Positions 14,944 through 25,100 of a DNA stretch of 64,000 nucleotides are shown here, in pieces (positions within the stretch are counted from its first letter, which is position 1; each line of letters starts with the position of its first letter). Origin of the DNA: a virus. A program made the position numbers and the translations under genes. A model generated the notes under the pieces. That model had not been told where the DNA came from, did no database searches, and saw nothing but the letters and a program-made list of their open reading frames with translations. The stretch spans positions 62,001 through 126,000 of the IMG/VR virus record IMGVR_UViG_3300010354_000047; one strand, 5' to 3'.

Positions 14944-15789
14944 ATGGACCTTCCCACTAAGATTTCCGCCGATTACTTTCGAGGAACAGTTATGGAACCC
15001 GAACGAGTTTCCCCTTTTCGTTCAAATTACACCGAGTACGAGCGGCTAGGAATGAAGCACGAGGAGCTCTCAAAAAGGATTGAGGCTCTTCAAGATAAGA
15101 TGAAGCTCTCTCGTCAAAACGGCGCCTTCCAAAACCTTCAGATGCAGATGTCTGAGGTGAAACAACTCGTCAAGGATCGAGAGGAAATCGATGCTAAGAT
15201 GTCGACACTTGACTTGGCAAGAAAGAAGGACGACGATTACAGAGCTGCTGCGGGCTACGAAGCATCCTACGGTGAGTGCCTGGAATCTTTTGACTCCCGT
15301 GTCGAAAAGCTCGAAAGTCTTCTAGAAGAGTTCTCTGAGCTCGCTGCGAGCGAAAACTTTGACTTCACTCGTTGCGTTCGCCCCGATGGTTCTGTATATG
15401 GGACAAGAGGAAAGTGCAAGAAAGGTTCTGAAACTAGCGCCCCGGTCAAAGAAGTAAAAGTGTCATCAAAAGCTCTCAGACTTTCTGTAAGGGAGAAGTC
15501 TTCACACCTAAATGAAGTTAGAAAGCAGTTATCAGCTGGTGAAAAGAAGTTCAGGGCGATGGTCAAGGAGGCCAAAAAGAATCCCTCCCCTGAAAAGAAA
15601 GAGGAGCTGAAACTGGCCCAGAAAGCTTTAGCCCAGAAACAAAGAGAGGTTGCCAGAGCAGAAAGAGAAGCAGAGAAAGCCCTAAGACAGTGGAGTTCTG
15701 CTCGCAAAAAAGAAGAAAGAGCGAAGATGAACCCTGCGCAACTGCAGTCTGAAAGAAAGCTAGATAGAATTATTCGGGAACGAGGCTGA
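14944..15789 (+). CDS. Coiled-coil protein with C-x13-C signature
   Basis: 281 residues. Residues 30-135 form a coiled coil (Glu/Lys/Leu/Met heptads); the C-x13-C signature follows with Cys144 and Cys158 (FDFTRCVRPDG.VYGTRGKCKKGSE); from about 165 to the end a second, Lys/Ala/Glu-rich coiled coil runs almost unbroken. No catalytic domain is visible. It resembles in plan the frameshifted gene at 4482-5271, where the same signature precedes a long charged helix. Next gene follows after 6 nt. Confidence 0.7.
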   Translation: MDLPTKISADYFRGTVMEPERVSPFRSNYTEYERLGMKHEELSKRIEALQDKMKLSRQNGAFQNLQMQMSEVKQLVKDREEIDAKMSTLDLARKKDDDYRAAAGYEASYGECLESFDSRVEKLESLLEEFSELAASENFDFTRCVRPDGSVYGTRGKCKKGSETSAPVKEVKVSSKALRLSVREKSSHLNEVRKQLSAGEKKFRAMVKEAKKNPSPEKKEELKLAQKALAQKQREVARAEREAEKALRQWSSARKKEERAKMNPAQLQSERKLDRIIRERG

Positions 15790-15795
15790 CCTGAA

Positions 15796-17121
15796 ATGGC
15801 ACGTTGTAACAAAGGAAAAAGTTGCAAGGGTACGTGCATCCAGAGAAGCGATAATTGCTTGGCCCCACTTGGAAAAAACCTCTCCAAACAACTAGATGTG
15901 GCCTCAGAAAAGATGGAGGGCCTCGGAGATATCTTTCTTCGAAAAATTGTTACTCCCGGAAAGCCCCCCTCACCTCCTGCCCCCCTTGTAAACAAAGAAA
16001 CCAACAAGCAAGTTCAAAAACTTGTAGACCAACTCGGACTCGGCCCTCTGACCGTTAAAGAAGTTGGCAATAGTTTCGAAGTCTACAAGAGAGAAGCTCT
16101 GAGGCAGCTTAAGGAACTGGAGAATAAACCAAATAAGACGAGCGCAGATAGAACAAAAGAAAACCAAATTCGAGATGCTTTGCTAGCGGTTTGGGAGAAT
16201 AAGACCAATGTTAGCCGCGGAATGTTAATCGATCGCCTGGACGCCCTAGACTTCGATAACACATTTAAGCCAAACTATAAGACAGGAAAGTACGACTGGG
16301 ACAGTTCCTACGCCTCCGGTTCAAGACACCTTGGTTCAGGTGGCTTCGCGAGTGTAGTGGCTTCTAAAGAGCCTCCCCCGGTTGTAGTTAAGAGAGGGGA
16401 AGTCAGCGAAAATGAAATTCAGATCTTGAAAAAACTGAAAGGCAAGGATCTATCCCCTGAGCTAATAGCTGCGGAGATGGACACAAAGTCGGGGATAGAG
16501 AGTAAAGAAGCGGACATTGATTTTTACTCGGGTCGAATCGCCATGTCCCGCGTCTCCGGGAAAGCTGCAGAGGAATTCAATACGTACAACGACCGTGTTG
16601 GTGGCACAACTGTCGGGGACTCTTACTGGGCTCTTCGCCGTCGACTCCATAGCAATGGGGTAGCCCACAACGATGCGCACATCGGAAACGTTCTGATCGA
16701 CGATTCCGGAAAGTCTCGCTTTGTAGATTTCGGGATTTCCCAGGACGACCCCCGCGCTGCCCTCTCTGAAGCCATTGGAGTCTATGCGAATCGCAGATTT
16801 CTTCCCGCAGGTTCTGTAACAAAGTCCCCCGTAGATAGACAGTCGGGTGACTGGCAAGGAAGACGCTTCGACCAGTTCACCGAGCCTTTATCTAAGGCGA
16901 CGGAACCTAGCAATAAATCTAACTATGCCAGAGTAATCCAGAATCGGACAAAGGTTTACCAGGCCCTAAAAGAGCTAGGTTTATCTAACGACGATATAGC
17001 GGAAGTTGTGATCCACGGTATCAGGAGACCCCTTAGCTCTTTCAATAGTGGACCCTGGGGAAAGATTAGTAAAGAAGAAGCCATGAAGTTGATTCAGCTC
17101 GTTTACCAAGGTGTGGAATAA
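15796..17121 (+). CDS. Kinase-like protein with N-terminal cysteine signature
   Basis: 441 residues. The C-x5-C-x3-C-x6-C signature is at the extreme N-terminus (Cys4, 10, 14, 21). After a helical linker, a protein-kinase-like fold begins: glycine loop LGSGGFASVV at 179-188, a candidate ATP lysine at K199 (VVVKR), catalytic loop HNDAHIGN at 291-298 (D293) and DFG at 311-313. The HND/HGD type loop, with His in third position after Asp, is closer to aminoglycoside phosphotransferase and bacterial RIO-like kinases than to classic Ser/Thr kinases. Substrate unknown. Two other genes in the window share this combination of signature plus kinase-like fold, suggesting delivered effectors (inference). 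Confidence 0.72.
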   Translation: MARCNKGKSCKGTCIQRSDNCLAPLGKNLSKQLDVASEKMEGLGDIFLRKIVTPGKPPSPPAPLVNKETNKQVQKLVDQLGLGPLTVKEVGNSFEVYKREALRQLKELENKPNKTSADRTKENQIRDALLAVWENKTNVSRGMLIDRLDALDFDNTFKPNYKTGKYDWDSSYASGSRHLGSGGFASVVASKEPPPVVVKRGEVSENEIQILKKLKGKDLSPELIAAEMDTKSGIESKEADIDFYSGRIAMSRVSGKAAEEFNTYNDRVGGTTVGDSYWALRRRLHSNGVAHNDAHIGNVLIDDSGKSRFVDFGISQDDPRAALSEAIGVYANRRFLPAGSVTKSPVDRQSGDWQGRRFDQFTEPLSKATEPSNKSNYARVIQNRTKVYQALKELGLSNDDIAEVVIHGIRRPLSSFNSGPWGKISKEEAMKLIQLVYQGVE

Positions 17122-17291
17122 TGTCAAAAGAAAACGACCAGAAGTATCTAGACTTGATGTCCCTGTACAAAAAGCTTCGGAGAAGCCCAAAAACAGACGC
17201 CCAGTCCCAAAAAGTCCTTGACAAAGCACTGAAATTCTCTAAGGATAACGCCATTAGCCCCGAAGCTCTAGAAGCTGCTAGATACTTTTAA
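17121..17291 (+). CDS. Small hypothetical protein, 56 aa
   Basis: Too short for many gene finders but well supported: the ATG is part of a TAATG overlap with the kinase-like gene, and no other frame occupies the interval. The product (MSKENDQKYLDLMSLYKKL onward) is helical and basic, ending ALEAARYF. No family recognised. A GGGTAAAGT box for the fibre operon begins just after its stop. Confidence 0.6.
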   Translation: MSKENDQKYLDLMSLYKKLRRSPKTDAQSQKVLDKALKFSKDNAISPEALEAARYF

Positions 17292-17293
17292 GC

Positions 17294-17302
17294 GGGTAAA
17301 GT
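17294..17302 (+). promoter_or_regulatory. Late-type box GGGTAAAGT before fibre genes
   Basis: GGGTAAAGT, 42 nt before the ATG at 17345, a longer distance than in other cases. It opens the 15-kb fibre region. Confidence 0.4.
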
Positions 17303-17344
17303 AAGGAGTGCCTCTGCACAACCTTCTCTTTCGCTCTTTAGCAA

Positions 17345-20300
17345 ATGTCCGCAAAACGTATAATCCTGAAGCGATCTTCGATTGCAGGGAAGAGGCCAAC
17401 AGCTGAAAACCTTTCCCCTGGTGAGATCGGTCTCAACACGAATAGTACTGAACCAGGAGCGTTCTTTCAGACAACAGACGGAAGAACTGTAAAAGTTGGT
17501 CCCACATCATATCTGTCCTACCCTCCCACAGAATTCCCGGAGAAGGGAGAACTTTGGTTCGATAGTGAAGACGGAACCCTAAAAGTAGGGACGGCCGAAC
17601 ATGAATGGATGTCTATTTCCGCTCCTTTTCTTGGTGGAGAAGGCCCCATTGTATTCGTTGCCCCAGAGTTCCATTTTTCTACAGATTCCTTGAGTAATGA
17701 TGGTCAAGCTTTGCCTTTTCAGACCGTTTCCCGAGCTATTCTTGAACTTTCGAAAATATACCTAAGTCGCGTTCTTAGTGGTTTTTCTACACGAGATGAA
17801 AGTAAGCGGTACACAATTTTCATCTTCCCATCCCAGTCAATTGCCAACAATAGCCCGGGAGTTTCCCCAGAAGAGTTTAACCTTGATCTATCAAACAAGG
17901 TTGGAAACGACATAACCATACCCGAACTTGAACAATTCAATCCTGTCACAGGCGGTATCGTCGTCCCCTTTGGTATTACTCTTCGAGGGATAGATCTAAA
18001 GAAAAGTGTAATATCCCCTTCTTATGTTCCTTCTTACTCTAATCCCTTCTACCCTACCGGCCTTCAGGGTGTTGACCAACCCTTGAGTGCCATTTTTAAG
18101 TGTGGAGGGAATGTTTACGCCGAGGACTTTTCTGTAGTCGATAAACTCTCAGAGAGAGTTATCGTGGGAGTCATTGACGATAATGATTTGGCAGTGTTTC
18201 GTTCAGAAAGACCCCACGGACTTCGAGTCGACGACTTTGTCACTGTCTCGTATTTCGCAACTGTTGATCAGAGCACCGGAACATTTCAGCCTGGTAACTA
18301 TTACGCAGTTCCCGTTGACTCCTATCACTTCTACCTTTCCACAGGTCCACAAACCGAGAGCCAGGCCGCTGAGTATATCCTTTTTCAGAGCATTCCTGCG
18401 TTAGTGAATGACTCTAACCCGAAGTTCTTAGTCACCAACTCTCTCAAGTCTGCCCATCGGCTTAGCCTCTTTAGGAACGCATCTCTTTCAGAAATTCAAG
18501 AATACTTTGTAAAGGTTCAGAAGGCTTTTCCAAAGGTTTTTGGAGGAAAGGTCACAGATACACCCCAAATAGTGGATCAAGGGGACTATGTTATTGTCGG
18601 ACCAGTCGGGGCCTACCCTCAGAACGAAGCCTCAAACACAACTAAAAACTCTTCCTTTTACGCCAACCAAGTGAACATGCGTTCCGAGTACGGAATGTGC
18701 TGGGGTGACTTTGATGGTCGACTTGTTTCAGGGTTTAAGTCGGTTGTTGCAAATGCGTGTACAGCTATAACCTTGCAGAATGACCCTTGCGTATACGAAG
18801 TATATACCACACTTGTGAACCCGGATACGAATCTTCCCGAGAAAAAGTGGTGGGGGCTCACCCAAGCTGTCTATCTCTCGACTCCAGTGGAACAAAGGCC
18901 GGCATCTATCGTAGACGTTCCGGTTGTTCAACAATTGGATGTTTTGAATACAACTCCAATTAACAATATACGTTACCATTACGAGAACCTGAAAACAGAA
19001 GCAGGGAAAAGTATTGGTATCGTGAATACCGAGAAAGACTTTCGCCACTTTGGTTTTCGCGTTCAAAATGGTGCTTACGGGCAATTCCAGTCGACTTATT
19101 GCATTGGAGCTGCAGTCGGTGTGTGGGCACTGAATGGGGGAACTTGCAGCTTGACAAACAGTACTACAAACTTTGGATCCGTTGCCTTCAAAGCCGAAGG
19201 ATTTCTAGGAATCAATACAATCGGAGGGGCAAAGGCGAACGGAAAAGGTTTCGTATTTGAAGGGATTCAGCGGCCTCTCGCCATCACAAAGTCTCAAGCA
19301 GAAAACACTTCCAACAAAAAGATTCTATCCCTTGGCGGGAGAATAACCAACATATACCTCGATGAAAGTGATCCAAACATTCAGATTGTTGAACTTAGCT
19401 CCGACTTTTCTCCTTGTTACTTACTTCCGTTTTCTCTGAAACCCGGATCGGCCCTTTGGGTTGAATCTGAGTCTTGTACCTACCGGGGGTTTTTGGCCAC
19501 AGACGGTGGCCCAACGATTTTCACTGGAATAGATAGCCCGAACTTTGCTAAAATTCGAATTCGGTCCTCTGATAGCACAATCCCAAACAACACCGACCTT
19601 CTTCCGGTTTTGGGAGTTCCCTACGTTCGTAGATTTAGTGACCCAAGGCAAGACTTCGAAAGAAGCTACAGTATCTGTCTGAAGAATACCTTCCAGAATG
19701 CTATCTCTCCTCAAATTGGTTCTGTCCTTAGACTCAATCAAACCAGTCAGCAACTGGGGTCTTCCTCTCTGACTCCAAACGTTCAGTTTGATCCAGGAAT
19801 TCTAGGGGGTTGGGGTCGGGTCTTCACCGTGGATGCAGTTGAGACTGGTGGGCTTGGTGCTTCGCCTCAGTTCAATTATACTATAAGCGACCCTAGCCAA
19901 GACCAGACTTATTACGTAGCAATAACAGGGAGCGACATGAGCCGCCCATGGGTACAGGGTCTGAACTTTCGGAACTCGCAAGGGGATTATGTCACTTTTG
20001 AGAACAGAAACTGGTATGCTGCTGAGAACAACATTTGGGAATCTCTATATTACGGAGACTCTTCAAGTTTTACGGAAAACTTTGGGCCATACTCCATAGC
20101 CCCTATTGAGAGGTGCTCGCCTTTTGTGGATACGAGTGTTCTCGAAAAGCAGGAAAAGGTCCTGGATACTTATCAAGGGGTTTACGCTCCTGATGACTTT
20201 GTCGGAAATCCGGAGTATGTCGGCTACGAAAACGGAACTTATTTTCGTGGTTCAACCGAGCCCTATCCGACTTACGATACTAAAAATGTATATGATGACG

Positions 20301-22108
20301 ACGACAGCTCAGAGAGCATGGGTCTCTGCCTGAAGGATATTGCCAATGGGGCAACTACTTCTACAGTCTCAGGCATCACAGTTATTCAGACTGGGACAGC
20401 CGCGAGTTCAACCTCTCGCTATCGTCCAGAAGTTATCGAGTTTTCCGTGCTCTCTTCGACAGAAATCGAAAACCCTCGACAAACAGTCTCAGTCGTTCGG
20501 CTCAGTTCGACTGAAGGTGAGGAATACATTCGTGTAACTAATCTGAACGGAACAATTGTTCGCGGTATCCGTCTTAATTACCAAAACAGCTTCTACCCTT
20601 CTACCGCTCCAGGTTTCAATTGGCCCCAGCTAACGACCGTTACGGTTTGCTCCACAAACCCAATCGCTGAGACTGAACTTTACGACCCTGATTGGTCAAA
20701 TACGAAGAGGGCTGTTTATCGCTTTTTCCAGGTGATGGGTTATAGTCCTGAGATCATGAAGCCATACCTCACTCCTCAGTATTGGGGAGAGAGATTGCTT
20801 TCGGTTTCCGTTCTCGAAGGGACCCTTCCGGAAAACGGTTATGCTCTAACCACTGATAAGTGGCCTCTCGAGTTTAACCAACCGTCTGCAGTGATTGCCA
20901 ACACTCACACATGGGCTTACACTGGCTACTACAATTACTCTCGCGGCCTTCCCGAGTTTCAGACAAATGATTTCACCAAGAAATTGGCGGCGGACTTCCA
21001 GGCTACAACGACCTGGAGCGGACGCCTGACTGTAACAGGGATAAATGACAAAGGTGAAATCGTTCAGTTTGGACCACAAAGGCAAGCTCTTACGGCCAAC
21101 TTCTACGAAGACACATACCCTACCACCAATGTTGCAAATCAACAAATCTACGAAGAGCAACCCTATGTGGAATTCCCGGCTCAAGTCGTCGTCTACTCTG
21201 TCGACGACATTTCCTCACTATTCGACGGAGTTATCGACACTTTCGATCTACTGAGAAGCGGGCTTGCGATTCCCCCAGAACAGCTCAGTGTAGAATCCTT
21301 ATTTGTTGCCCTTGGCGCTTCAATGCAGAAGCCAGTGGAAAGTTACACACTTCTTAACAACAAGATCAAATTCGCTTCACCTCCTCCAGAGGGTACGAAT
21401 TGCAACATTCGGGTAGTCACTAGTGTAGATTCTTCTCGCACCTTGGTCACTGTTCCGCTTGAGTTCCAGGAGCAGTTTGATGGCTCGCGAACAACGTTTA
21501 CTGCCGTCTCTTCGAGCGTGGATATAACCCCTCTCGAAATCACATCGAACGGTACCTTTGTTTTCTTGGGTGGTGTTGAGCAAATCCCGGTATCAGATGT
21601 TAACCCCTCTCTGCCATTCTCTTATTCGATTGAGAGAACTTCTCCGACGACTGTTCAGTTTTCTTTCACTGGGCCTCCTCCTGCTGGGACAACTCTAGAT
21701 GTCAGAACAATCTGTTCAGGTTCGTACTGGTCACTACGTGGAATCTACCCTGTAGAAGTCTACTCGCTTGACTCAATTGCTTGCGACTTTAACGGTGCTA
21801 ATCTATCTTTCAACCTCACTTATGACGGGTTGCTGGTGAACCCTAATGCTGTCACACAGGATAACCTAATCGTCAGCCTTGGTGGATCGATTCAAATTCC
21901 TGGAGTTTCTTACACTGTGGAAAACTCCATTCTCACTTTCCTTGACCCGGTAGATGCGCCGCAACCAGGTACGACCATTAACCTTCGAGTGATTGCGAAT
22001 GCCGAGTTTATCTCTTGCCAAGATCAATCGGTTTACGGTTCCGGATTCCTGAGATGGGGACCCGGCCTCGTTCTCACTCTTGCTAACGATGCTGGACTGT
22101 TAGGGTGA
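17345..22108 (+). CDS. Large tail fibre / virion protein, 1587 aa
   Basis: The N-terminus (RIILKRSSIAGKRPTAENL, SPGEIGLN, then EPGAFF) is a short module found at the start of many cyanophage fibre proteins and is repeated in the gene at 26538 (LLRSSTASKRPDPADLLPG). The body is beta-rich, with Tyr, Asn, Thr and Ser, and contains a region (SFYANQVNMRSEYGMCWGDFDG) shared in plan with the next gene (NCSVRSEYGLCGVNADG), probably a beta-helix with surface loops. The last 300 residues hold two imperfect repeats beginning YSVDDIS / YSLDSIA and ending in NLRVI or similar. Role: virion fibre or tail-tip structural protein; receptor contact is likely but not proved. Confidence 0.8.
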   Translation: MSAKRIILKRSSIAGKRPTAENLSPGEIGLNTNSTEPGAFFQTTDGRTVKVGPTSYLSYPPTEFPEKGELWFDSEDGTLKVGTAEHEWMSISAPFLGGEGPIVFVAPEFHFSTDSLSNDGQALPFQTVSRAILELSKIYLSRVLSGFSTRDESKRYTIFIFPSQSIANNSPGVSPEEFNLDLSNKVGNDITIPELEQFNPVTGGIVVPFGITLRGIDLKKSVISPSYVPSYSNPFYPTGLQGVDQPLSAIFKCGGNVYAEDFSVVDKLSERVIVGVIDDNDLAVFRSERPHGLRVDDFVTVSYFATVDQSTGTFQPGNYYAVPVDSYHFYLSTGPQTESQAAEYILFQSIPALVNDSNPKFLVTNSLKSAHRLSLFRNASLSEIQEYFVKVQKAFPKVFGGKVTDTPQIVDQGDYVIVGPVGAYPQNEASNTTKNSSFYANQVNMRSEYGMCWGDFDGRLVSGFKSVVANACTAITLQNDPCVYEVYTTLVNPDTNLPEKKWWGLTQAVYLSTPVEQRPASIVDVPVVQQLDVLNTTPINNIRYHYENLKTEAGKSIGIVNTEKDFRHFGFRVQNGAYGQFQSTYCIGAAVGVWALNGGTCSLTNSTTNFGSVAFKAEGFLGINTIGGAKANGKGFVFEGIQRPLAITKSQAENTSNKKILSLGGRITNIYLDESDPNIQIVELSSDFSPCYLLPFSLKPGSALWVESESCTYRGFLATDGGPTIFTGIDSPNFAKIRIRSSDSTIPNNTDLLPVLGVPYVRRFSDPRQDFERSYSICLKNTFQNAISPQIGSVLRLNQTSQQLGSSSLTPNVQFDPGILGGWGRVFTVDAVETGGLGASPQFNYTISDPSQDQTYYVAITGSDMSRPWVQGLNFRNSQGDYVTFENRNWYAAENNIWESLYYGDSSSFTENFGPYSIAPIERCSPFVDTSVLEKQEKVLDTYQGVYAPDDFVGNPEYVGYENGTYFRGSTEPYPTYDTKNVYDDDDSSESMGLCLKDIANGATTSTVSGITVIQTGTAASSTSRYRPEVIEFSVLSSTEIENPRQTVSVVRLSSTEGEEYIRVTNLNGTIVRGIRLNYQNSFYPSTAPGFNWPQLTTVTVCSTNPIAETELYDPDWSNTKRAVYRFFQVMGYSPEIMKPYLTPQYWGERLLSVSVLEGTLPENGYALTTDKWPLEFNQPSAVIANTHTWAYTGYYNYSRGLPEFQTNDFTKKLAADFQATTTWSGRLTVTGINDKGEIVQFGPQRQALTANFYEDTYPTTNVANQQIYEEQPYVEFPAQVVVYSVDDISSLFDGVIDTFDLLRSGLAIPPEQLSVESLFVALGASMQKPVESYTLLNNKIKFASPPPEGTNCNIRVVTSVDSSRTLVTVPLEFQEQFDGSRTTFTAVSSSVDITPLEITSNGTFVFLGGVEQIPVSDVNPSLPFSYSIERTSPTTVQFSFTGPPPAGTTLDVRTICSGSYWSLRGIYPVEVYSLDSIACDFNGANLSFNLTYDGLLVNPNAVTQDNLIVSLGGSIQIPGVSYTVENSILTFLDPVDAPQPGTTINLRVIANAEFISCQDQSVYGSGFLRWGPGLVLTLANDAGLLG

Positions 22109-22114
22109 TCTGTA

Positions 22115-22123
22115 GGGTATAAC
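22115..22123 (+). promoter_or_regulatory. Late-type box GGGTATAAC
   Basis: GGGTATAAC ends 26 nt before the GTG at 22150. Confidence 0.4.
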
Positions 22124-22149
22124 TTTTTTATACGTGAGATAGTGCAAAA

Positions 22150-25100
22150 GTGTCATTAACAAGAGCTCAATTGCTAATGGGGGACAGCGGGCAAGGTCCG
22201 CTTCTCCCTGGCCAAGTTCAAGGTGTTAAACCAGGTCCGGGCGTGTCGATCGACTCAGACGGCACTATTACCTTTTTTGCCGGCTCAGCAACTGGCGTCG
22301 TTAGGACCAATAACACTTCTGCATATAATGGCTATATCTGGCCGAGTTCCACTCTCACCAATGGTCAATTAGTTTTAGGCGCGGGCGGAAATTTGTCATG
22401 GGGACGAATTCCGGGATACGGCCTCGTTGAAAACGGTAGTGCTCTGAAGTCTCGAACCGTAGTTTCAACCTCAGCTCCCTCTACCGGAGTTGGATTGAAT
22501 GAAGCCCCGGAAGGGGGAATGTATTGGAATAGCGAAAACGAGATTCTCTATATCCGGTATGGGGGCGTATGGAACCAAGTTAGTTATGGTCCCGCTGACC
22601 TAAGTACGGACCTACTGACCGGAACTTACACACTGTATGTTAACCCTGAAATCGGAAGTGACAAATACGTCACAGGGGTTTATGACGGAAGCGTGACTCC
22701 GGTGATTACCAACCAAATGGTAGTAGCCGGTTATACTCCACAGAAGCCGTTTAAGACGATAGCCCGTGCCGCTCTTGAAATAGCACGTATACAGAGTGGT
22801 TTGGGTCTTGATGCTCAAGCTTTCGATCGTTATGTAATTAGCTGCTCATCTGGAACGCACATTGTCGACAACGACTTTGGAATCGGAGCTGTGATCGGTT
22901 GGGAAGATGGAGAAGTTCCAAGCGACGCCAAGCTTCGAGAAATGAACAGCGAAACTTACGCTGGTGTTGTGTTGCCAAGGGGTGTGTCGGTTGTCGGAGC
23001 GGACCTTCGCAAAACAATTATTCGGCCGAAGTATGTTCCGGAAAAGAGCGGAAGCATGGAGGGTGACCGTGCCTCCATCTTTCGAGTCACGGGGGGCAGT
23101 TTCTTCTTCAACTTCACATTTAAGGATAAAGAAGACTACGAAGAAAGTCACCACTTACTTGACTGTTTCTCGTTTGTCTCAGACTCGGATCTAGAAGATT
23201 ACTACGAAAAAGCGCAGATTATCTTCAATCAGGCGTACAGGAATGAACCTGTGAACCCTGGGGAAACAGAAATCGTAGCTCCTCAACCTCCAGGAGTTGC
23301 TGAAGAGGAAACTGATTCTGTCTACGGATCTTCCCCATACATTTTTAACTGCTCTGTTCGCTCTGAGTACGGACTTTGCGGAGTGAACGCAGATGGCGCG
23401 GATGTAACTGGCTTCCGTTCGATGGTTCTTGCGCAATTCACGGGAGTGAGTTTGCAGAAAGACCTGACTTGTTGGCAGAAGTACAACTCCGGACCTAAAA
23501 CCTGGACCAATACAATCCTGAACTACAACTCTTACATCTCGCTCAACCCAAATGATGTGAGAATGGATCCTACGAAGAGAAGTTTTCACGTTAGGGCCAT
23601 CAATAATGCGTTTGTTCAAGAAGTATCCGTATTCGCGATTGGACAAGGTATTCACCACTGGGTGAAGTCCGGCGGGGAGATTTCAATCACCAACTCAAAT
23701 AGCTCGTTCGGTGGTTGCGCTGCCCTCGCTGAGGACTACAAGTCCGAAGCTTTTCCACAGGATTCAAACTGGAACGTGGCCACAATCAATGTGGCTGCTA
23801 ATCTCAGTGATCAAGTCCCCAACATATCATTGTATAAGCTTGGGACGGTAGCCACTGGCCAGGTTGATGACGCAACGACCATAACTCTTTCCCTCCCTCT
23901 CACGGACTCTGAGAGGTACCCAGGAACCCCTGAGATTTTAGCATCACGAAATTACACTTTTGCCCCAGGAAGCTACCTCTGGATTGAGAACAGTGATGGC
24001 CCAGACTGGAGAGCACCTTTAGAAACAGTGGCTTGGACTTCTGGATCTCCGGACAGTATTGAAATTACCGTCGCAATGGAGAATCAGGACGGTGACCTAC
24101 CGGGAGTGGGAGGGCAGCCGAGTCTTGAAGGGAGTCAAGTTTATGTTCGCCGCTTACAGGATACGCGTACCCTTTCGCAAAGAAGATACAGTCTAAACAT
24201 CACTAATACTGATAGCAACACTCGAGCCCCACTCCGAGACTACGTCGTTCAGACAACAATTGGATCAGGTGGCGGAATAGTCGGACCGCTCCCCGACTCC
24301 GACATGGTTTTAGTGAATAAATCGGGATCCATTCCAATCGGAACTGATCCAGTAGTTCGGAAGTCGCAAGTTATTCTTCAAAGAGCGAACCCGTTAAATA
24401 CGTGGACTGCAGATAACTACTATAGACCTGGTGATACTGTTCGCCATGAGAATAAGCATTTTACTTGCGTTCTGGAGAATTCTGATTCCGTTTTTGATGC
24501 GGATAAGTGGAACCAGTCTTTCGTTCACATGCCGTCAGACTTTAATGCTTACGACTTCTTCCTGAATGTTTCCCCGGTCATCTATTTTGATAACGACACC
24601 GATGGTCAAGACGAGACATCGAACTGTGGCTATGATCTGACCACGTGCTGGGAAACCGACTCAGAAATTATAGCCCAGTACACTTCGGCAACTGATTATC
24701 GAGGAGTTTACCAGTTTCTTGTTGGACTTGGTTTCTCGAGTGCAGATGCTCAAGACATTTTGCTTCCCGCACCTTCCTCCGCAAGAGAGCTTGATCCCTC
24801 TTCCAGCGTGGACATGAAGGGTTACGTTCCGGACGGAGCCGCGAACCTTCTCTCCAACTGGCCGATTGAATTCCGAAGACCCTCTGTCCTTCGAATTTTT
24901 GGCCATGCATGGGAGTGGGCAGGTTTCTTAAACTATTCAAAAGCTCTTCCTGCTTATCAGGGCGATCTATCTGCGCAAAACCAATTCACCTATTACTTCA
25001 CAAATCAGCTCGGGGGAAGGGTGTATGCTACAGGTTTCAATCAGGAAGGGTACTTCGTAACCGCTGCCGGCTTAACAGATCTTTCAACCGGGGAAAATAT

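Noticed and set aside
15267-16007. Minus-strand frame of 246 aa opposite the coiled-coil and kinase-like genes
   Set aside because: Low-complexity Phe/Ser/Leu translation that mirrors the Lys/Glu codons on the plus strand; no start signal and overlaps two well-supported genes.
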